Positions 56,082 to 64,000 of a DNA stretch of 64,000 bases are shown piece by piece. A program made the translations under genes and the position numbers. The stretch is from Urbifossiella limnaea (GTDB lineage Bacteria; Planctomycetota; Planctomycetia; Gemmatales; Gemmataceae): NCBI RefSeq assembly GCF_007747215.1, contig NZ_CP036273.1, positions 3,704,322 through 3,768,321 of the forward strand. Reading direction: 5' to 3'. Below the pieces are notes generated by a model. The model saw only the letters and a program-made list of their open reading frames with translations, was not told the origin of the DNA and did no database searches. Position 1 is the stretch's first letter; every line of letters starts with the position of its first letter.

Positions 56082-56115
56082 GGGAGGGGGTTCTCTCAGG
56101 GGGTGAACGGAAACG

Positions 56116-56149
56116 ACCCGGGCGGACGACGGCCGTCGTCCGCCCGGGT
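56116..56149. terminator. Perfect 34-bp palindrome
   Basis: Two 17-nt arms without loop (ACCCGGGCGGACGACGG and its complement), 3' of the DUF1559 gene (stop 56166) on the minus strand, upstream of the lipoprotein gene. Confidence 0.75.
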
Positions 56150-56165
56150 GATACGCGGGTGATGG

Positions 56166-57128
56166 TCAGTCGATCGAGACCGGCCGCCGGTCGTTCGGGT
56201 GCTGGAGCTTCTGGAGCGTGAAGTTCGTGTTCAGCGCCGGGAAGCCGACGTGGCTGTCGGTTGTGTCCGCGTCGATCGAGTCGGTCAGGAAGACCACGTG
56301 ACCGTCGGCCATTGCGAACAGAACGCCACCCGTGTGACCGCTGCTGTAGGCCAGTCGCTCGTTGTTGCCCGTGTTGAACGGGGGGTTCGTGATCGGGACC
56401 GGGCGGGGGTTGATCCCGTACCCGGGCCGACCCTCGAAGCTGGCCGAGGTGGTAGTCGAGCGGACGTACATCGCCCCGACGTTGAAGATGCCGTCGCGCT
56501 CGCCGAGCAGGATCGTGTTGCTCGAGCCGTCGCGGATGGTGTCGACACTGAGGGCGTCCGGCACGTTGCTCCCGTTCGTCCGACCCGGCCCGAGTACCTC
56601 ACGGTTGCAGACGTAGTTGTTGGTCGCGAAGTCCACGGCCCAGCTCGGGGCGGTATTCAGGTCCGGCAGGACGTCCGACGGGCAGCGGTACAGCGTGAGG
56701 CGGGTCGAGCAGAGCGTCACCAGGGCGGCGGTGTTCGGCCCCGAGTTGAACTGCGCGGGGAGCGGAACGGTGTCCAGGACGTTGGCCGGGGGAACGGCCA
56801 GCTGGGAGTAGAGGTTACCCTGCTCGATGTACGGCATGATCAGCGTGGCCCAGGTCCAGCCCGGGCTCGGCGCCACCGCACCGCTGGTCGAAGTCAGGTG
56901 CCCGGCTGGCAGCTTCTTCTGGCTGTCCTGGAACAGGTGCATGCCGAGGGCCAGCTGCTTCAAGTTGTTCAGGCACTTGGCCCGGTTGGCCGACTCGCGA
57001 ACCTTCTGCACCGCCGGCAGGAGCAGGCCGATCAGAATGGCAATGATGGCGATAACGACCAGCAGCTCGATCAGGGTGAACCCCCGCCGGCGCCGAATCG
57101 GAGGAGGCATGAACGAGAGCTTCAGCAC
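56166..57128 (-). CDS. DUF1559 protein with prepilin-type N-terminus
   Basis: 320 residues from the GTG at 57128 (GGAG 7 nt upstream); the ATG at 57110 (MPPPIRRRRGFTL) is equally possible. The type IV prepilin cleavage/methylation motif GFTLIELLVVIAIIAILIGLLLPAVQKVRE is followed by DUF1559: ANRAKCLNNLKQLALGMHLFQDSQKKLPAG, YRCPSDVLPD and SSGHTGGVLFAMADGHVVFLTDSID. DUF1559 proteins are numerous in planctomycetes and their function is unresolved; the N-terminal helix suggests export or pseudopilin assembly. Confidence 0.92.
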   Translation of the reverse strand: MLKLSFMPPPIRRRRGFTLIELLVVIAIIAILIGLLLPAVQKVRESANRAKCLNNLKQLALGMHLFQDSQKKLPAGHLTSTSGAVAPSPGWTWATLIMPYIEQGNLYSQLAVPPANVLDTVPLPAQFNSGPNTAALVTLCSTRLTLYRCPSDVLPDLNTAPSWAVDFATNNYVCNREVLGPGRTNGSNVPDALSVDTIRDGSSNTILLGERDGIFNVGAMYVRSTTTSASFEGRPGYGINPRPVPITNPPFNTGNNERLAYSSGHTGGVLFAMADGHVVFLTDSIDADTTDSHVGFPALNTNFTLQKLQHPNDRRPVSID

Positions 57129-57328
57129 GACCTTCTCCAGGAAGAGTTGGGGGCGAACGTAGACCGGTACGGAGTACAATGACGGGCTCTAAGAGCCTAT
57201 GTTACGAGCAAACCGGAGCGAACGCCAGCGAAAAGACGGGGGTCGGGGTCAATTTTTGCCGCCCCGCAGTGCCCGGAGCCCCGTCGGCGCCGGCGGTACA
57301 GTTACGACGCCGCCGCGCCCGAATGGTT

Positions 57329-58846
57329 TCACGAACTCGCGGCGCGGGCCGTGTCGGCGTCCAGGTAGCGCGCCCCGACCACCCACAAGATGCCGCCCGC
57401 GAGGATCATCACCGACGTGGCCAGGAACGCCGTCGTCAGCCCCCAGGCGTCGGCGGCCAGGCCGATCAGCGGCGGCGAGATCACGTCGCCGAGGATGTGG
57501 ATGACGAAGATGTTGATGGCGAACGCGGTCCCGCGGATGTCGGCGCGGGTGACGTTCGCCAGGATCGTGTTGGCCGGGCCGGTGTTGACGAACAGGCCGA
57601 ACACGGCCACGAACAGCGGCAGCCACGCCCACGGGAACGGCACGTACAGCATCGCCACGAACAGCGGGAACGACAGCACCGTCCCCCACCCGGCGACCTG
57701 GAAGTACGCCCCGCGCACGCCCTTCGCCCGGAGGTTGTCGCCGAGCCAGCCGCCGAGCAGCGTCGCCCCCAACCCGGACAGCACGACGATGGCGCCGAAC
57801 CGGGTGCTCACGCCGCCGACCGTCGCCGAGTCGGCCGTCGGGGCCGCCTCGTAGACCCGCTCGCCGTACTGCCGCAGCCGGTCCGGCCCCAGGAGCTCCA
57901 GCAGCAGCGCCTTGAAGGCGGGGAAGTCGTACTCCTTCTCGCCGGCCACGCTGCGGAGCCGGGTCGTCACCTCGTCCGGCACCACCCGCGACTCGTCGCT
58001 GGCCTTCAGCTCCTCCAGCTTGGTCACCGCCGCGGGCGTCAGGGCGAAGCGGGCCTCGCGCTGGAAGATGTACGTCGGCGCCCACGCCGCCACGCCGCCG
58101 AGCATGAACGTGGTACACGTCATGCCGGCGCAGCAGAGGACGAACGACTTCACGCCGGTGAGCTCGCGGAGGACCGCGAGATACCCCGGCGACCTGGCCT
58201 TCGGTGCGTCCGCAGCCGGCGCGAGGTGCACGCGCGGGTCGCGCATCAGGAAGCACAGGCCGCCCAGGATCAACCCGGGTATCACGACGACCTGGAACGC
58301 CATCCGCCAGCCGAACGCGCCCGCCACCAGCCCGCCGACCACGAACCCGAGCGCACTCCCGACCGGAATCGCCAGGTAGAACCACGACATGACCTTGCCG
58401 CGGTCGGCCACGGGGTACATGTCCGAGAGCATCGACGGGGCCACCGGCCCGTAAGCCGCCTCGCCGACGCCGACCAGGCAGCGCGTCAGCACCATGATCC
58501 CGTAGGCGCCGGCGAGCCCCGACCCGCCGCTCGCCAGGCTCCACACGATCACCGCGATGCCGACCAGCGGCCACCGCGAGCCGCGGTCGCCGAACCACCC
58601 GAACACCGGCGAAAACATCGTGTACGTGACCAGGAACACGCTGGTGAGGATGCCGAGTTTGAAGTTCAGGTCGGGGTCGGTGGGGTCGAACAGGGCGGCG
58701 TCCAGTTGCAGCATCGGCAGCACGGCCGAGAGCACCTGCCGGTCGATGTAGTTGAACAGGTTGATGGCCAGCAGCAGCAGCAGGGCGGCCCGCGCCCCCG
58801 GCACCGGCTCCCGCGGCCCGGTCCCGCCCGTCGGCACGCCCGGCAT
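57329..58846 (-). CDS. MFS transporter
   Basis: 505 residues from the ATG at 58846 (MPGVPTGGTGPREPV). Twelve hydrophobic segments are plausible, with the MFS loop motif FGWFGDRGSRWPLVG near residue 80. LLLLLAINLFNYIDRQVLSAVLPML is like Spinster/ACS family helices. A central cytoplasmic loop is enlarged (residues about 270-340, with EELKASDESRVVPDEVTTRLRSVAGEKEYD). Substrate unknown. Confidence 0.85.
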   Translation of the reverse strand: MPGVPTGGTGPREPVPGARAALLLLLAINLFNYIDRQVLSAVLPMLQLDAALFDPTDPDLNFKLGILTSVFLVTYTMFSPVFGWFGDRGSRWPLVGIAVIVWSLASGGSGLAGAYGIMVLTRCLVGVGEAAYGPVAPSMLSDMYPVADRGKVMSWFYLAIPVGSALGFVVGGLVAGAFGWRMAFQVVVIPGLILGGLCFLMRDPRVHLAPAADAPKARSPGYLAVLRELTGVKSFVLCCAGMTCTTFMLGGVAAWAPTYIFQREARFALTPAAVTKLEELKASDESRVVPDEVTTRLRSVAGEKEYDFPAFKALLLELLGPDRLRQYGERVYEAAPTADSATVGGVSTRFGAIVVLSGLGATLLGGWLGDNLRAKGVRGAYFQVAGWGTVLSFPLFVAMLYVPFPWAWLPLFVAVFGLFVNTGPANTILANVTRADIRGTAFAINIFVIHILGDVISPPLIGLAADAWGLTTAFLATSVMILAGGILWVVGARYLDADTARAASS

Positions 58847-58874
58847 GACCCTACCCCTGTTCGGAAGCGGACAG

Positions 58875-58904
58875 TTGATCGGCGGGGCTACGCTACCGTA
58901 TAAT
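58875..58904 (+). promoter_or_regulatory. Consensus promoter for the small TerB-like gene
   Basis: TTGATC (58875-58880), 18-nt spacer, perfect TATAAT (58899-58904); leader of about 110 nt to the ATG at 59024. It is the strongest promoter seen in the window. Confidence 0.7.
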
Positions 58905-59023
58905 CGGCCCCACGTCGATAACGACCCCGTACCGGCACGCGCGGAAAAAATCCGGCGCCCGCGGAATACCCGCGGGCCGGCCGCGAATACCCGGTCAGTC
59001 CACCCCCCCACTGGAGCCCGGCC

Positions 59024-59455
59024 ATGTCGATCGACGACATCAAGAAGCGGTTCACGAACGAGATCAAGCTGCGGGCGTACGACGACAAGTACATCGACAA
59101 GAGCGAGGAGCGCGAGATCCTCCAGATCGCCATCCAGCTCGGCGTCAACATCGACAGCGCCCGCGGCGCGCTGGCGTCGGTGTGCGAGGACAGCAACTAC
59201 ATCCTGGAGAGCTCGATCCTCCGCGAGGTCAAGGATCAGGTCGAGACCGCCGCCGGGAACGACGGCAAGGTCGACCAGAAGGAGTTCGAGCTGATCTTCC
59301 AGAACACCAAGCGGAAGATGCAGGGGAAGAAGAACGACCGCGAGATCAAGAAGATGATCATCACCGTCATGGAAGAGTCGGGCAACAACAAGGTGAAGAC
59401 CGGCTGGTTCAGCGACTGGTACACCGCCCTGAAGCGCGACCTGGGGATGGCCTGA
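59024..59455 (+). CDS. Small helical TerB-like protein
   Basis: 143 residues, all-helical. Two similar halves, RAYDDKYIDKSEEREILQIAIQLGVNIDSARGAL and DQVETAAGNDGKVDQKEFELIFQNTKRKM, each have an acidic loop and an E-helix that recall TerB-like or EF-hand-like metal loops (NDGKVDQKEFE). The C-terminus SDWYTALKRDLGMA is amphipathic. Assignment is only a resemblance. Preceded by a strong TATAAT promoter and followed by an 85-bp palindrome. Confidence 0.6.
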   Translation: MSIDDIKKRFTNEIKLRAYDDKYIDKSEEREILQIAIQLGVNIDSARGALASVCEDSNYILESSILREVKDQVETAAGNDGKVDQKEFELIFQNTKRKMQGKKNDREIKKMIITVMEESGNNKVKTGWFSDWYTALKRDLGMA

Positions 59456-59460
59456 GTTGC

Positions 59461-59545
59461 GACTTAGGGGCCGTGGGACACAGGGACGGCGGGACAAGAT
59501 CTCGAATCTTGTCCCGCCGTCCCTGTGTCCCACGGCCCCTAAGTC
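59461..59545. repeat. 85-bp perfect palindrome before rpsR
   Basis: Perfect 40-bp arms (59461-59500 and 59506-59545) with a 5-nt loop (CTCGA). It begins 5 bp after the TerB-like gene stop and ends 74 bp before the rpsR start. It lacks a T-run and looks unlike the GC hairpins that end other genes here. Confidence 0.9.
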
Positions 59546-59619
59546 CCTCAGCCGGGTTGCCGTCCGCGGCCGAGTTCCTATCAAGTCACTTTCCCAGTTC
59601 CGGCCCCCTGGTTGGTGAC

Positions 59620-59865
59620 ATGGTCGCAACGAAGAATCTCGGCAAGAGCAAGCAGGGCCGCTGCCGGTTCTGCACGAAAGAAGGCTGCCCCCGCCCGACG
59701 TTCGTCGACTACAAGGACGTGGGGAACCTCAAGAAGCTGATCACCAGCCACGGCAAGCTGTACAGCCGCAAGCGGAGCGGGCTCTGTGCCCCGTACCAGC
59801 GGGCTGTGTCGGTGGCGGTGAAGCGCGCCCGGTTCATGGGCCTGCTCCCGTACGTCGGCGAGTGA
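59620..59865 (+). CDS. rpsR: 30S ribosomal protein bS18
   Basis: 81 residues from the ATG at 59620, standard length. CRFCTKEGCPRP (residues 15-26) has Cys residues that suggest a zinc-binding variant. DYKDVGNLKKLITSHGKLYSRKRSGLCAPYQRAVSVAVKRARFMGLLPYV is the conserved core that contacts 16S rRNA and bS6. No rpsF or rplI is nearby, unlike the usual rpsF-rpsR-rplI operon. The 85-bp palindrome lies upstream and a terminator hairpin 18 bp downstream. Confidence 0.95.
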   Translation: MVATKNLGKSKQGRCRFCTKEGCPRPTFVDYKDVGNLKKLITSHGKLYSRKRSGLCAPYQRAVSVAVKRARFMGLLPYVGE

Positions 59866-59883
59866 GTCGCCCGTGAGCGCCGC

Positions 59884-59912
59884 GAAGCCCGGGGACGACC
59901 CCCCGGGCTTTC
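59884..59912 (+). terminator. Terminator after rpsR
   Basis: Arms GAAGCCCGGGG and CCCCGGGCTTTC around ACGACC, 18 nt after the rpsR stop. Same sequence family as 13364-13395. Confidence 0.75.
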
Positions 59913-59942
59913 GCCACTTTCGGAGGTTCATGGAGTGAGCCT

Positions 59943-62018
59943 GTGAGTGCGCACGTCGACGCCGCCTTCACCGAGGCCGTCCGCCTCCACCAGGCCGGCG
60001 ACCTCGCCGCCGCCGAGCCCGGCTACCGGCGCGTCCTCGACATGAACCCGGCCCACCCGGGGGCGCTCGTCAACCTCGGCGTGCTCGCGGCGAAGCGCGG
60101 CGACCTGGTGACGGCCACGCAGCTGTACCAGGACGCCATCGCCGTCAACCCCGGCCAGCTCGACGCCCACTTCAACCTCGGCAACCTCCTCCGCAAGCTC
60201 GGCAAGCCGCACGACGCCGCCGCCGCGTACCAGCACGCCGTCCGCATCGACCCCAACCACCCGCGGGCGTTCCTGAACCTCGGCCTCGCCGTGTCCGACG
60301 CCGGCGACTGGCCCACGGCCGTGGACTGCTTCCGGCGTGCCGTGGCGATCGACCCCGGCCTCGCCGACGCCTACAACCTGCTCGGCGACGCCCTGTACCG
60401 TCTCGGCCGGCCGGCGGAGGCCGTCGGCGTGTTCCGCGAGTACGTCGCCCGCTGCCCCGACGACCCGCGCGGCCACCACAACCTCGGCCTCGCGCTCGCC
60501 GGGAGCGGTACCTACGAGGACGCCGTCCCGGAGCTGGAGCTCGCCGTCAGGCTGCGGCCCGACTACGCCGACGCCTGCAACTCGCTGGGCGTCGCGCTCG
60601 AGGCCCTGGGCCGCGCCGACGAGGCGCAGGAGCAGTACCGCCGGGCCATCGAGCTGCGCGAGACTTTCGCCGACGCCTGGAGCAACCTCGGCACCAGCCT
60701 CACCGAACAGGGCCGCGTTCCGGAAGCCCTCGACGCGCTGAACAAGGCGCTGTCCCTCCGCGCCGACGCCCGCACCGACAGCAACCGACTCCTCGCCCTC
60801 TGCTACAGCTCGGGCCACGACGCGAACGACCTGTTCCACGCCCACGCCGACTGGACCGGCCGGTACGCCGACGCGCTGCTCGGCCCGCCGCCGCGGGTAG
60901 TGGACGCGTCGCCCGAGCGGCGGCTGAAGGTCGGCTACGTCTCGGCCGACTTCCGCCAGCACACCGTCGCCGCGTTCATCGAGACGCTGTTCACGCACCA
61001 CGACCGCAACCGCGTCCACGTCACCGGCTACGCGAACGTCACGCGCGCCGACGACACCACGGACCGCCTCCGCCGCCTCGCCGACGGCTGGCGGCCGATC
61101 ACGCACCTCCCCGACGCCCAGGTCGCCGACCTGATCGCGGCCGACGAGATCGACGTCCTCGTGGACCTCAGCGGCCACACCGCCGGGAACCGCCTCCTGG
61201 TCTTCGCCCGCAAGCCGGCGCCGGTTCAGATCACTCTCTTCGGTTACCCCGCGACCACGGGCCTCAAGGCGATCGACTACAAGGTGTCGGACCCGGTCGC
61301 CGACCCGCCGAGCGAGTCCGGCGAACAGTACGCCGAGCGCGTGCTGCGGCTGCCGGAGGTGGCCTGGGCGTATCGCCCGCCGGCGAACGCCCCGGAGCCG
61401 AACGCCCTGCCGGGGCTGTCCGGCCGGTCGTTCACGTTCGGCTGCCTGAACAACCCGGCGAAACTGTCGGAGGCCTGCGTTGCGGCGTGGTCGCGCGTCC
61501 TGAAGGCGGTGCCGAAGTCGCGGCTGGTGTTGCTCGCCGGCCGCTCCTCGGCGGCGGCCCGCGGCATCGCCGACCGCTTCACCCTGCACGGCATCGTGTC
61601 CGACCGGCTGGAGATCGTGTACCGGCTGCCCGCGGCCGAGTACCTGGAGGCGTACCAGCCCATCGACCTGGCCCTCGACCCCTTCCCGTACAACGGCGGC
61701 GTCACGACGTGCGACGCCCTGTGGATGGGCGTGCCGGTGCTCACCGTGGCCGGCACCGACTACCGGAGTCGGCAGGGGGCGAGCATCCTGACGAACCTGG
61801 GCCTGCCCGAGTTCGTGGCCGACTCGTCGGACAAGCTGGTGGAACTGGCCGCGAGCTGGGCCGACCAGCGGGCCGCCCTCGCGGACCTGCGCGGCTCGCT
61901 GCGCGAGATGATGACGGCCAGCCCGCTGACCGACGCGCCGCGGTACGTGCGGCACCTGGAGGCGGCGTACCGAGAGGCCTGGGCGAACACGATCGGCGCA
62001 GGCGAGCGGCCCGCGTGA
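59943..62018 (+). CDS. TPR protein with O-GlcNAc transferase-like (GT41) domain
   Basis: 691 residues from the GTG at 59943. Residues about 5-280 are seven or more TPRs (EAVRLHQAGDLAAAEPGYRRVLDMNPAHPGALVNLG and relatives). The C-terminal half is the GT41/SPINDLY domain: LKVGYVSADFRQHTVAAFIETLF near 328, DVLVDLSGHTAGNRLLVFARKPAPVQITLFGYPATTGLKAIDY, and FGCLNNPAKLSEACVAAWSRVLKAVPKSRLVLL. Likely adds a sugar, perhaps GlcNAc, to Ser/Thr of target proteins. The stop codon lies within a long palindrome. Confidence 0.9.
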   Translation: MSAHVDAAFTEAVRLHQAGDLAAAEPGYRRVLDMNPAHPGALVNLGVLAAKRGDLVTATQLYQDAIAVNPGQLDAHFNLGNLLRKLGKPHDAAAAYQHAVRIDPNHPRAFLNLGLAVSDAGDWPTAVDCFRRAVAIDPGLADAYNLLGDALYRLGRPAEAVGVFREYVARCPDDPRGHHNLGLALAGSGTYEDAVPELELAVRLRPDYADACNSLGVALEALGRADEAQEQYRRAIELRETFADAWSNLGTSLTEQGRVPEALDALNKALSLRADARTDSNRLLALCYSSGHDANDLFHAHADWTGRYADALLGPPPRVVDASPERRLKVGYVSADFRQHTVAAFIETLFTHHDRNRVHVTGYANVTRADDTTDRLRRLADGWRPITHLPDAQVADLIAADEIDVLVDLSGHTAGNRLLVFARKPAPVQITLFGYPATTGLKAIDYKVSDPVADPPSESGEQYAERVLRLPEVAWAYRPPANAPEPNALPGLSGRSFTFGCLNNPAKLSEACVAAWSRVLKAVPKSRLVLLAGRSSAAARGIADRFTLHGIVSDRLEIVYRLPAAEYLEAYQPIDLALDPFPYNGGVTTCDALWMGVPVLTVAGTDYRSRQGASILTNLGLPEFVADSSDKLVELAASWADQRAALADLRGSLREMMTASPLTDAPRYVRHLEAAYREAWANTIGAGERPA

Positions 62019-62078
62019 GCGGGCTGGTCCGCGGCGGAACGAGGCGCCGCGGACCAGCCCGCTCACGCGGGCCGCTCG
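62003..62078. repeat. 34-bp-arm palindrome overlapping a stop codon
   Basis: Arms 62003-62036 and 62045-62078 are perfect complements with an 8-nt loop. The first arm begins CGAGCGGCCCGCGTGAGCGG, the same family as the uvrA and leuS repeats. It contains the TGA (62016-62018) of the transferase gene. It also lies 16 bp from the convergent response-regulator stop (62094), so it probably terminates both transcripts. Confidence 0.85.
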
Positions 62079-62093
62079 ACATTTCGGTGACCT

Positions 62094-63566
62094 TCACCCC
62101 GCCCGCTGCTGCCGCTCTTCCTCGTACTTGTGCAGCTTGTTGTACAGCGTCTTGAGGCTGATCCCCAACTCGGCGGCGGTCGCCTGCTTGTTCGAGTTGT
62201 TCTTCGCGTACACCTGCAGGATGTACTCCATCTCGATGTCCGCGAGCGTCTTGCCGCTGCTGCTCGGCACGTGAGCCGGGTGCGGGTGGTACCCCGTGCT
62301 CACGGCCGTGGGGAACGGCACCGCGGCCGGCGCCTCGTAGGCCGCCGGGCGCGCCGGCGTTCGCGGCGTGCGGTTCGCCAGCGGCAGGTGCGTCGGCGTG
62401 ATCGGCTGCCCGCCGGACATGATCCAGGCGTACTCCATCGCGTTCGCCAGCTCGCGGACGTTCCCCTGCCAGTAGTCGTCCATCAGCACGCCGAGCACGT
62501 CGTGGCCGAGCAGGTGGGCCACCGCCTCGACGGGCCGCTTGGCCGCCCGCGCCAGCAGGTGCCGGGCGAGGTCGGGGATGTCCGGCTTGCGGTCGCGCAG
62601 CGGCGGCAGGTGGATGTGGAACATGTTCAGCCGGAACAGCAAGTCCTCGCGGAACGTGCCCTCGGCCACCATCTGCCGCAGGTCGCGGTTCGTGGCCGAG
62701 ATCACCCGCACGTCGGCGATGATCGGCTCGTTCGACCCCACCGGCCGGATCTCGCCCGCCTCCAGGAAGCGGAGCAGCTTCACCTGGATGTTCTTGTCCA
62801 GCTCGCCGAGTTCGTCGAGGAACAGCGTGCCGCCGTTGGCGACCTCGAACAGCCCCTTGCGGTCCTTCTCCGCGCCGCTGAACGAGCCGCGCTTGTGGCC
62901 GAACAGCTCGCTCTCGGCCAGCGTCTGCGTCAGCGCGCCGCAGTTCACCGGCACGAACGGCATGTCCGCCCGCTGGCTCTGCGTGTAGATCGCCCGCGCC
63001 ACCACTTCCTTGCCGGTGCCCGTCTCGCCGGTGATGAGGACGCGCCCCTCGGTCGGCCCGATCCGCTCGACGAACTGCCGCACCGGCAGCATCGCCGGGC
63101 TGGTGCCGATGAGGCCGCCCGGCCCCTCGGCGGCCTGCACCCGCGTCTCGAGCGCGGCCGCCTTGTGCTTCAGCTTCCGCTTCTCCTGGATGCGGAGGAG
63201 CAGCGCCTCGATGTCGGCCAGCTTGCACGGCTTGGTCAGGTAGTCGAACGCCCCGAGCCGCAGCGCCTCGACGGCGGTTTCGGTGCTGCCGTAGCCGGTC
63301 ATGATGACGGCTTCGGTGTCCGGCGACGCCTGCTTGAGCGCGGCCAGGACGGTGAGCCCGGCCTTGTCGTGCTCCATCCGCATGTCGAGGATGGCGGCGT
63401 CGAACGTGGCCTTCTTGATGACCTCGAGCGCCGTCTTGCTGTCCGGGCAGACGGTGACCTCGTGGCCGAGCCGTGGCAGCTCGGTCTTCATGAACTCCCG
63501 CAGGTGCTGCTCGTCGTCGACGAACAGCAGCCGGAGCCGGTGGTGTGCGGGAGTCGGGATCGCCAC
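62094..63566 (-). CDS. Sigma-54-dependent response regulator (NtrC family)
   Basis: 490 residues. GTG start at 63566, chosen because AGGAG (63574-63578) lies 7 nt upstream. REC domain at about 11-125 with Asp61; AAA domain at about 150-390 with GETGTGKE at 180-187, the sigma-54 contact loop GSFSGA at 227-232 (usual GAFTGA) and LFLDELGEL. A Fis-type HTH ends the protein (about 445-485, KQATAAELGISLKTLYNKLHKYEEE). Activates sigma-54 promoters when phosphorylated. A histidine kinase gene is adjacent upstream on the same strand. Confidence 0.95.
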   Translation of the reverse strand: MAIPTPAHHRLRLLFVDDEQHLREFMKTELPRLGHEVTVCPDSKTALEVIKKATFDAAILDMRMEHDKAGLTVLAALKQASPDTEAVIMTGYGSTETAVEALRLGAFDYLTKPCKLADIEALLLRIQEKRKLKHKAAALETRVQAAEGPGGLIGTSPAMLPVRQFVERIGPTEGRVLITGETGTGKEVVARAIYTQSQRADMPFVPVNCGALTQTLAESELFGHKRGSFSGAEKDRKGLFEVANGGTLFLDELGELDKNIQVKLLRFLEAGEIRPVGSNEPIIADVRVISATNRDLRQMVAEGTFREDLLFRLNMFHIHLPPLRDRKPDIPDLARHLLARAAKRPVEAVAHLLGHDVLGVLMDDYWQGNVRELANAMEYAWIMSGGQPITPTHLPLANRTPRTPARPAAYEAPAAVPFPTAVSTGYHPHPAHVPSSSGKTLADIEMEYILQVYAKNNSNKQATAAELGISLKTLYNKLHKYEEERQQRAG

Positions 63567-63635
63567 AAGCCATCTCCTGATTCGCCGTCCGCCCCCGTAG
63601 ACCAGGGGCACGCTGTCACGTCAAGGTGTGTTCGG

Positions 63636-64000
63636 TCACGCGGCGCGCTTGCCCGGGAACGGCAGGATCGCCGCCGGGTCGCTCTCGCCCGGCACCCCGG
63701 GCGCGGTCACGTCGCCCGCGTCCGCCAGGGGGATGCGCACGGTGAACGTGCTCCCCTTCCCCGGCCCCGCGCTCGTCGCCTGGATCTGGCCGCCGTGCTG
63801 GTCCACGATCTGGTGGCTGATGAACAACCCCAGGCCGGTCCCCTTCCCGGTCCGGCTGCGGGTGTAGAACGGCTCGAAGATGTTCTGCAACGTCTCCTCC
63901 GTCATGCCGCAGCCGGTGTCGGCGAACGACAGCACCGCGGCCCCGTCGGCGGTGCCGAGGTGGATGGCGAGCGCGCCCGTTTCGTCCATGCTGTCGAGGG
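63636..64000 (-). CDS. Histidine kinase C-terminal part (runs off the edge)
   Basis: 121 visible codons, with the 5' end outside the window. HATPase_c domain features: VLSFADTGCGMTEE (G1 box, DTGxGM), NIFEPFYTRSRTGKGTGLGLFISHQIVDQHGG (F and G2 boxes) and STFTVRIPL. An extra tail of about 25 residues (DVTAPGVPGESDPAAILPFPGKRAA) closes it. It is 69 bp upstream of the response regulator gene on the same strand, so they are likely partners. Confidence 0.93.
   Translation of the reverse strand, partial: LDSMDETGALAIHLGTADGAAVLSFADTGCGMTEETLQNIFEPFYTRSRTGKGTGLGLFISHQIVDQHGGQIQATSAGPGKGSTFTVRIPLADAGDVTAPGVPGESDPAAILPFPGKRAA

Noticed and set aside
57180-57328. Coding content between the DUF1559 gene and the MFS gene
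   Set aside because: 149 bp without a supported frame; a small inverted repeat near 57183-57196 was too short to call.
59928-62066. 712-codon minus-strand frame opposite the TPR/GT41 gene
   Set aside because: Antisense to TPR repeats, which give a repetitive false protein.

Overview
The window is high-GC DNA (roughly two-thirds G+C by eye, not counted) from a planctomycete, most likely of the Gemmata-like lineage. The lineage call rests on two DUF1501 / planctomycete-cytochrome (DUF1549-DUF1553) gene pairs, a DUF1559 prepilin-like protein, a kinase with a DWG in place of DFG, a WD40 protein with pre-peptidase-like domains, a tandem-duplicated giant UvrA, and a hopanoid gene set. I recognised no tRNA or rRNA genes, CRISPR array, intact insertion sequence or prophage. 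It reads as ordinary chromosome, with about 46 genes packed on both strands.

Layout. 1-2.7 kb: start of a secreted VIT-domain protein, then an ECF sigma factor / membrane anti-sigma pair with an ECF-type promoter in front. 2.8-9.7 kb: giant uvrA. 9.8-15.8 kb: MmgE/PrpD protein, GT39-like membrane glycosyltransferase, ArfB ribosome-rescue factor, an acidic repeat membrane protein and a PHP-domain protein. 15.8-30.2 kb: two DUF1501 + DUF1549/1553 pairs flanking a Ser/Thr kinase, then a small Gly/Ala-rich protein and a WD40 protein. 30.3-36.1 kb: YebC, a large TPR protein, the SRP RNA gene and prkA, all on the minus strand. 36.4-39.9 kb: a radical SAM protein, a di-heme oxidoreductase and mug, with a duplicated mug tail downstream. 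39.9-44.5 kb: two GT4 glycosyltransferases, a Gfo/Idh/MocA oxidoreductase and a beta-lactamase-fold protein. 44.6-48.6 kb: glmM-sirtuin-folD-cheB. 48.7-52.4 kb: hopanoid operon shc-hpnH-hpnG. 52.3-59.9 kb: small protein, leuS, lipoprotein, DUF1559 protein, MFS transporter, a TerB-like small protein and rpsR. 59.9-64 kb: TPR/O-GlcNAc-transferase-like protein, then a sigma-54 response regulator and the end of its likely partner histidine kinase.

How genes work together. The ECF sigma/anti-sigma pair overlaps by ATGA and is probably autoregulated. The hopanoid operon encodes cyclisation of squalene (Shc), adenosyl attachment (HpnH) and removal of adenine (HpnG). The response regulator and histidine kinase form a two-component system. 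The DUF1501/DUF1549-1553 pairs are a planctomycete hallmark whose function is not established.

Most notable observations: (i) a dispersed GC-rich palindromic repeat that lies in frame inside uvrA, as a single arm inside leuS, and as a 34-bp-arm hairpin that contains the stop codon of the TPR transferase gene; (ii) a 2,317-residue double UvrA with an extra C-terminal region that is itself duplicated; (iii) a mosaic 3' end of mug, where a lower-GC segment with a 78-residue ORF is followed by a second mug-like C-terminal coding remnant; (iv) an 85-bp perfect palindrome just upstream of rpsR; (v) a GTTAC array with 11-bp spacing. No wholly new multi-gene system is obvious. The repeat family and the mug mosaic are the best leads.
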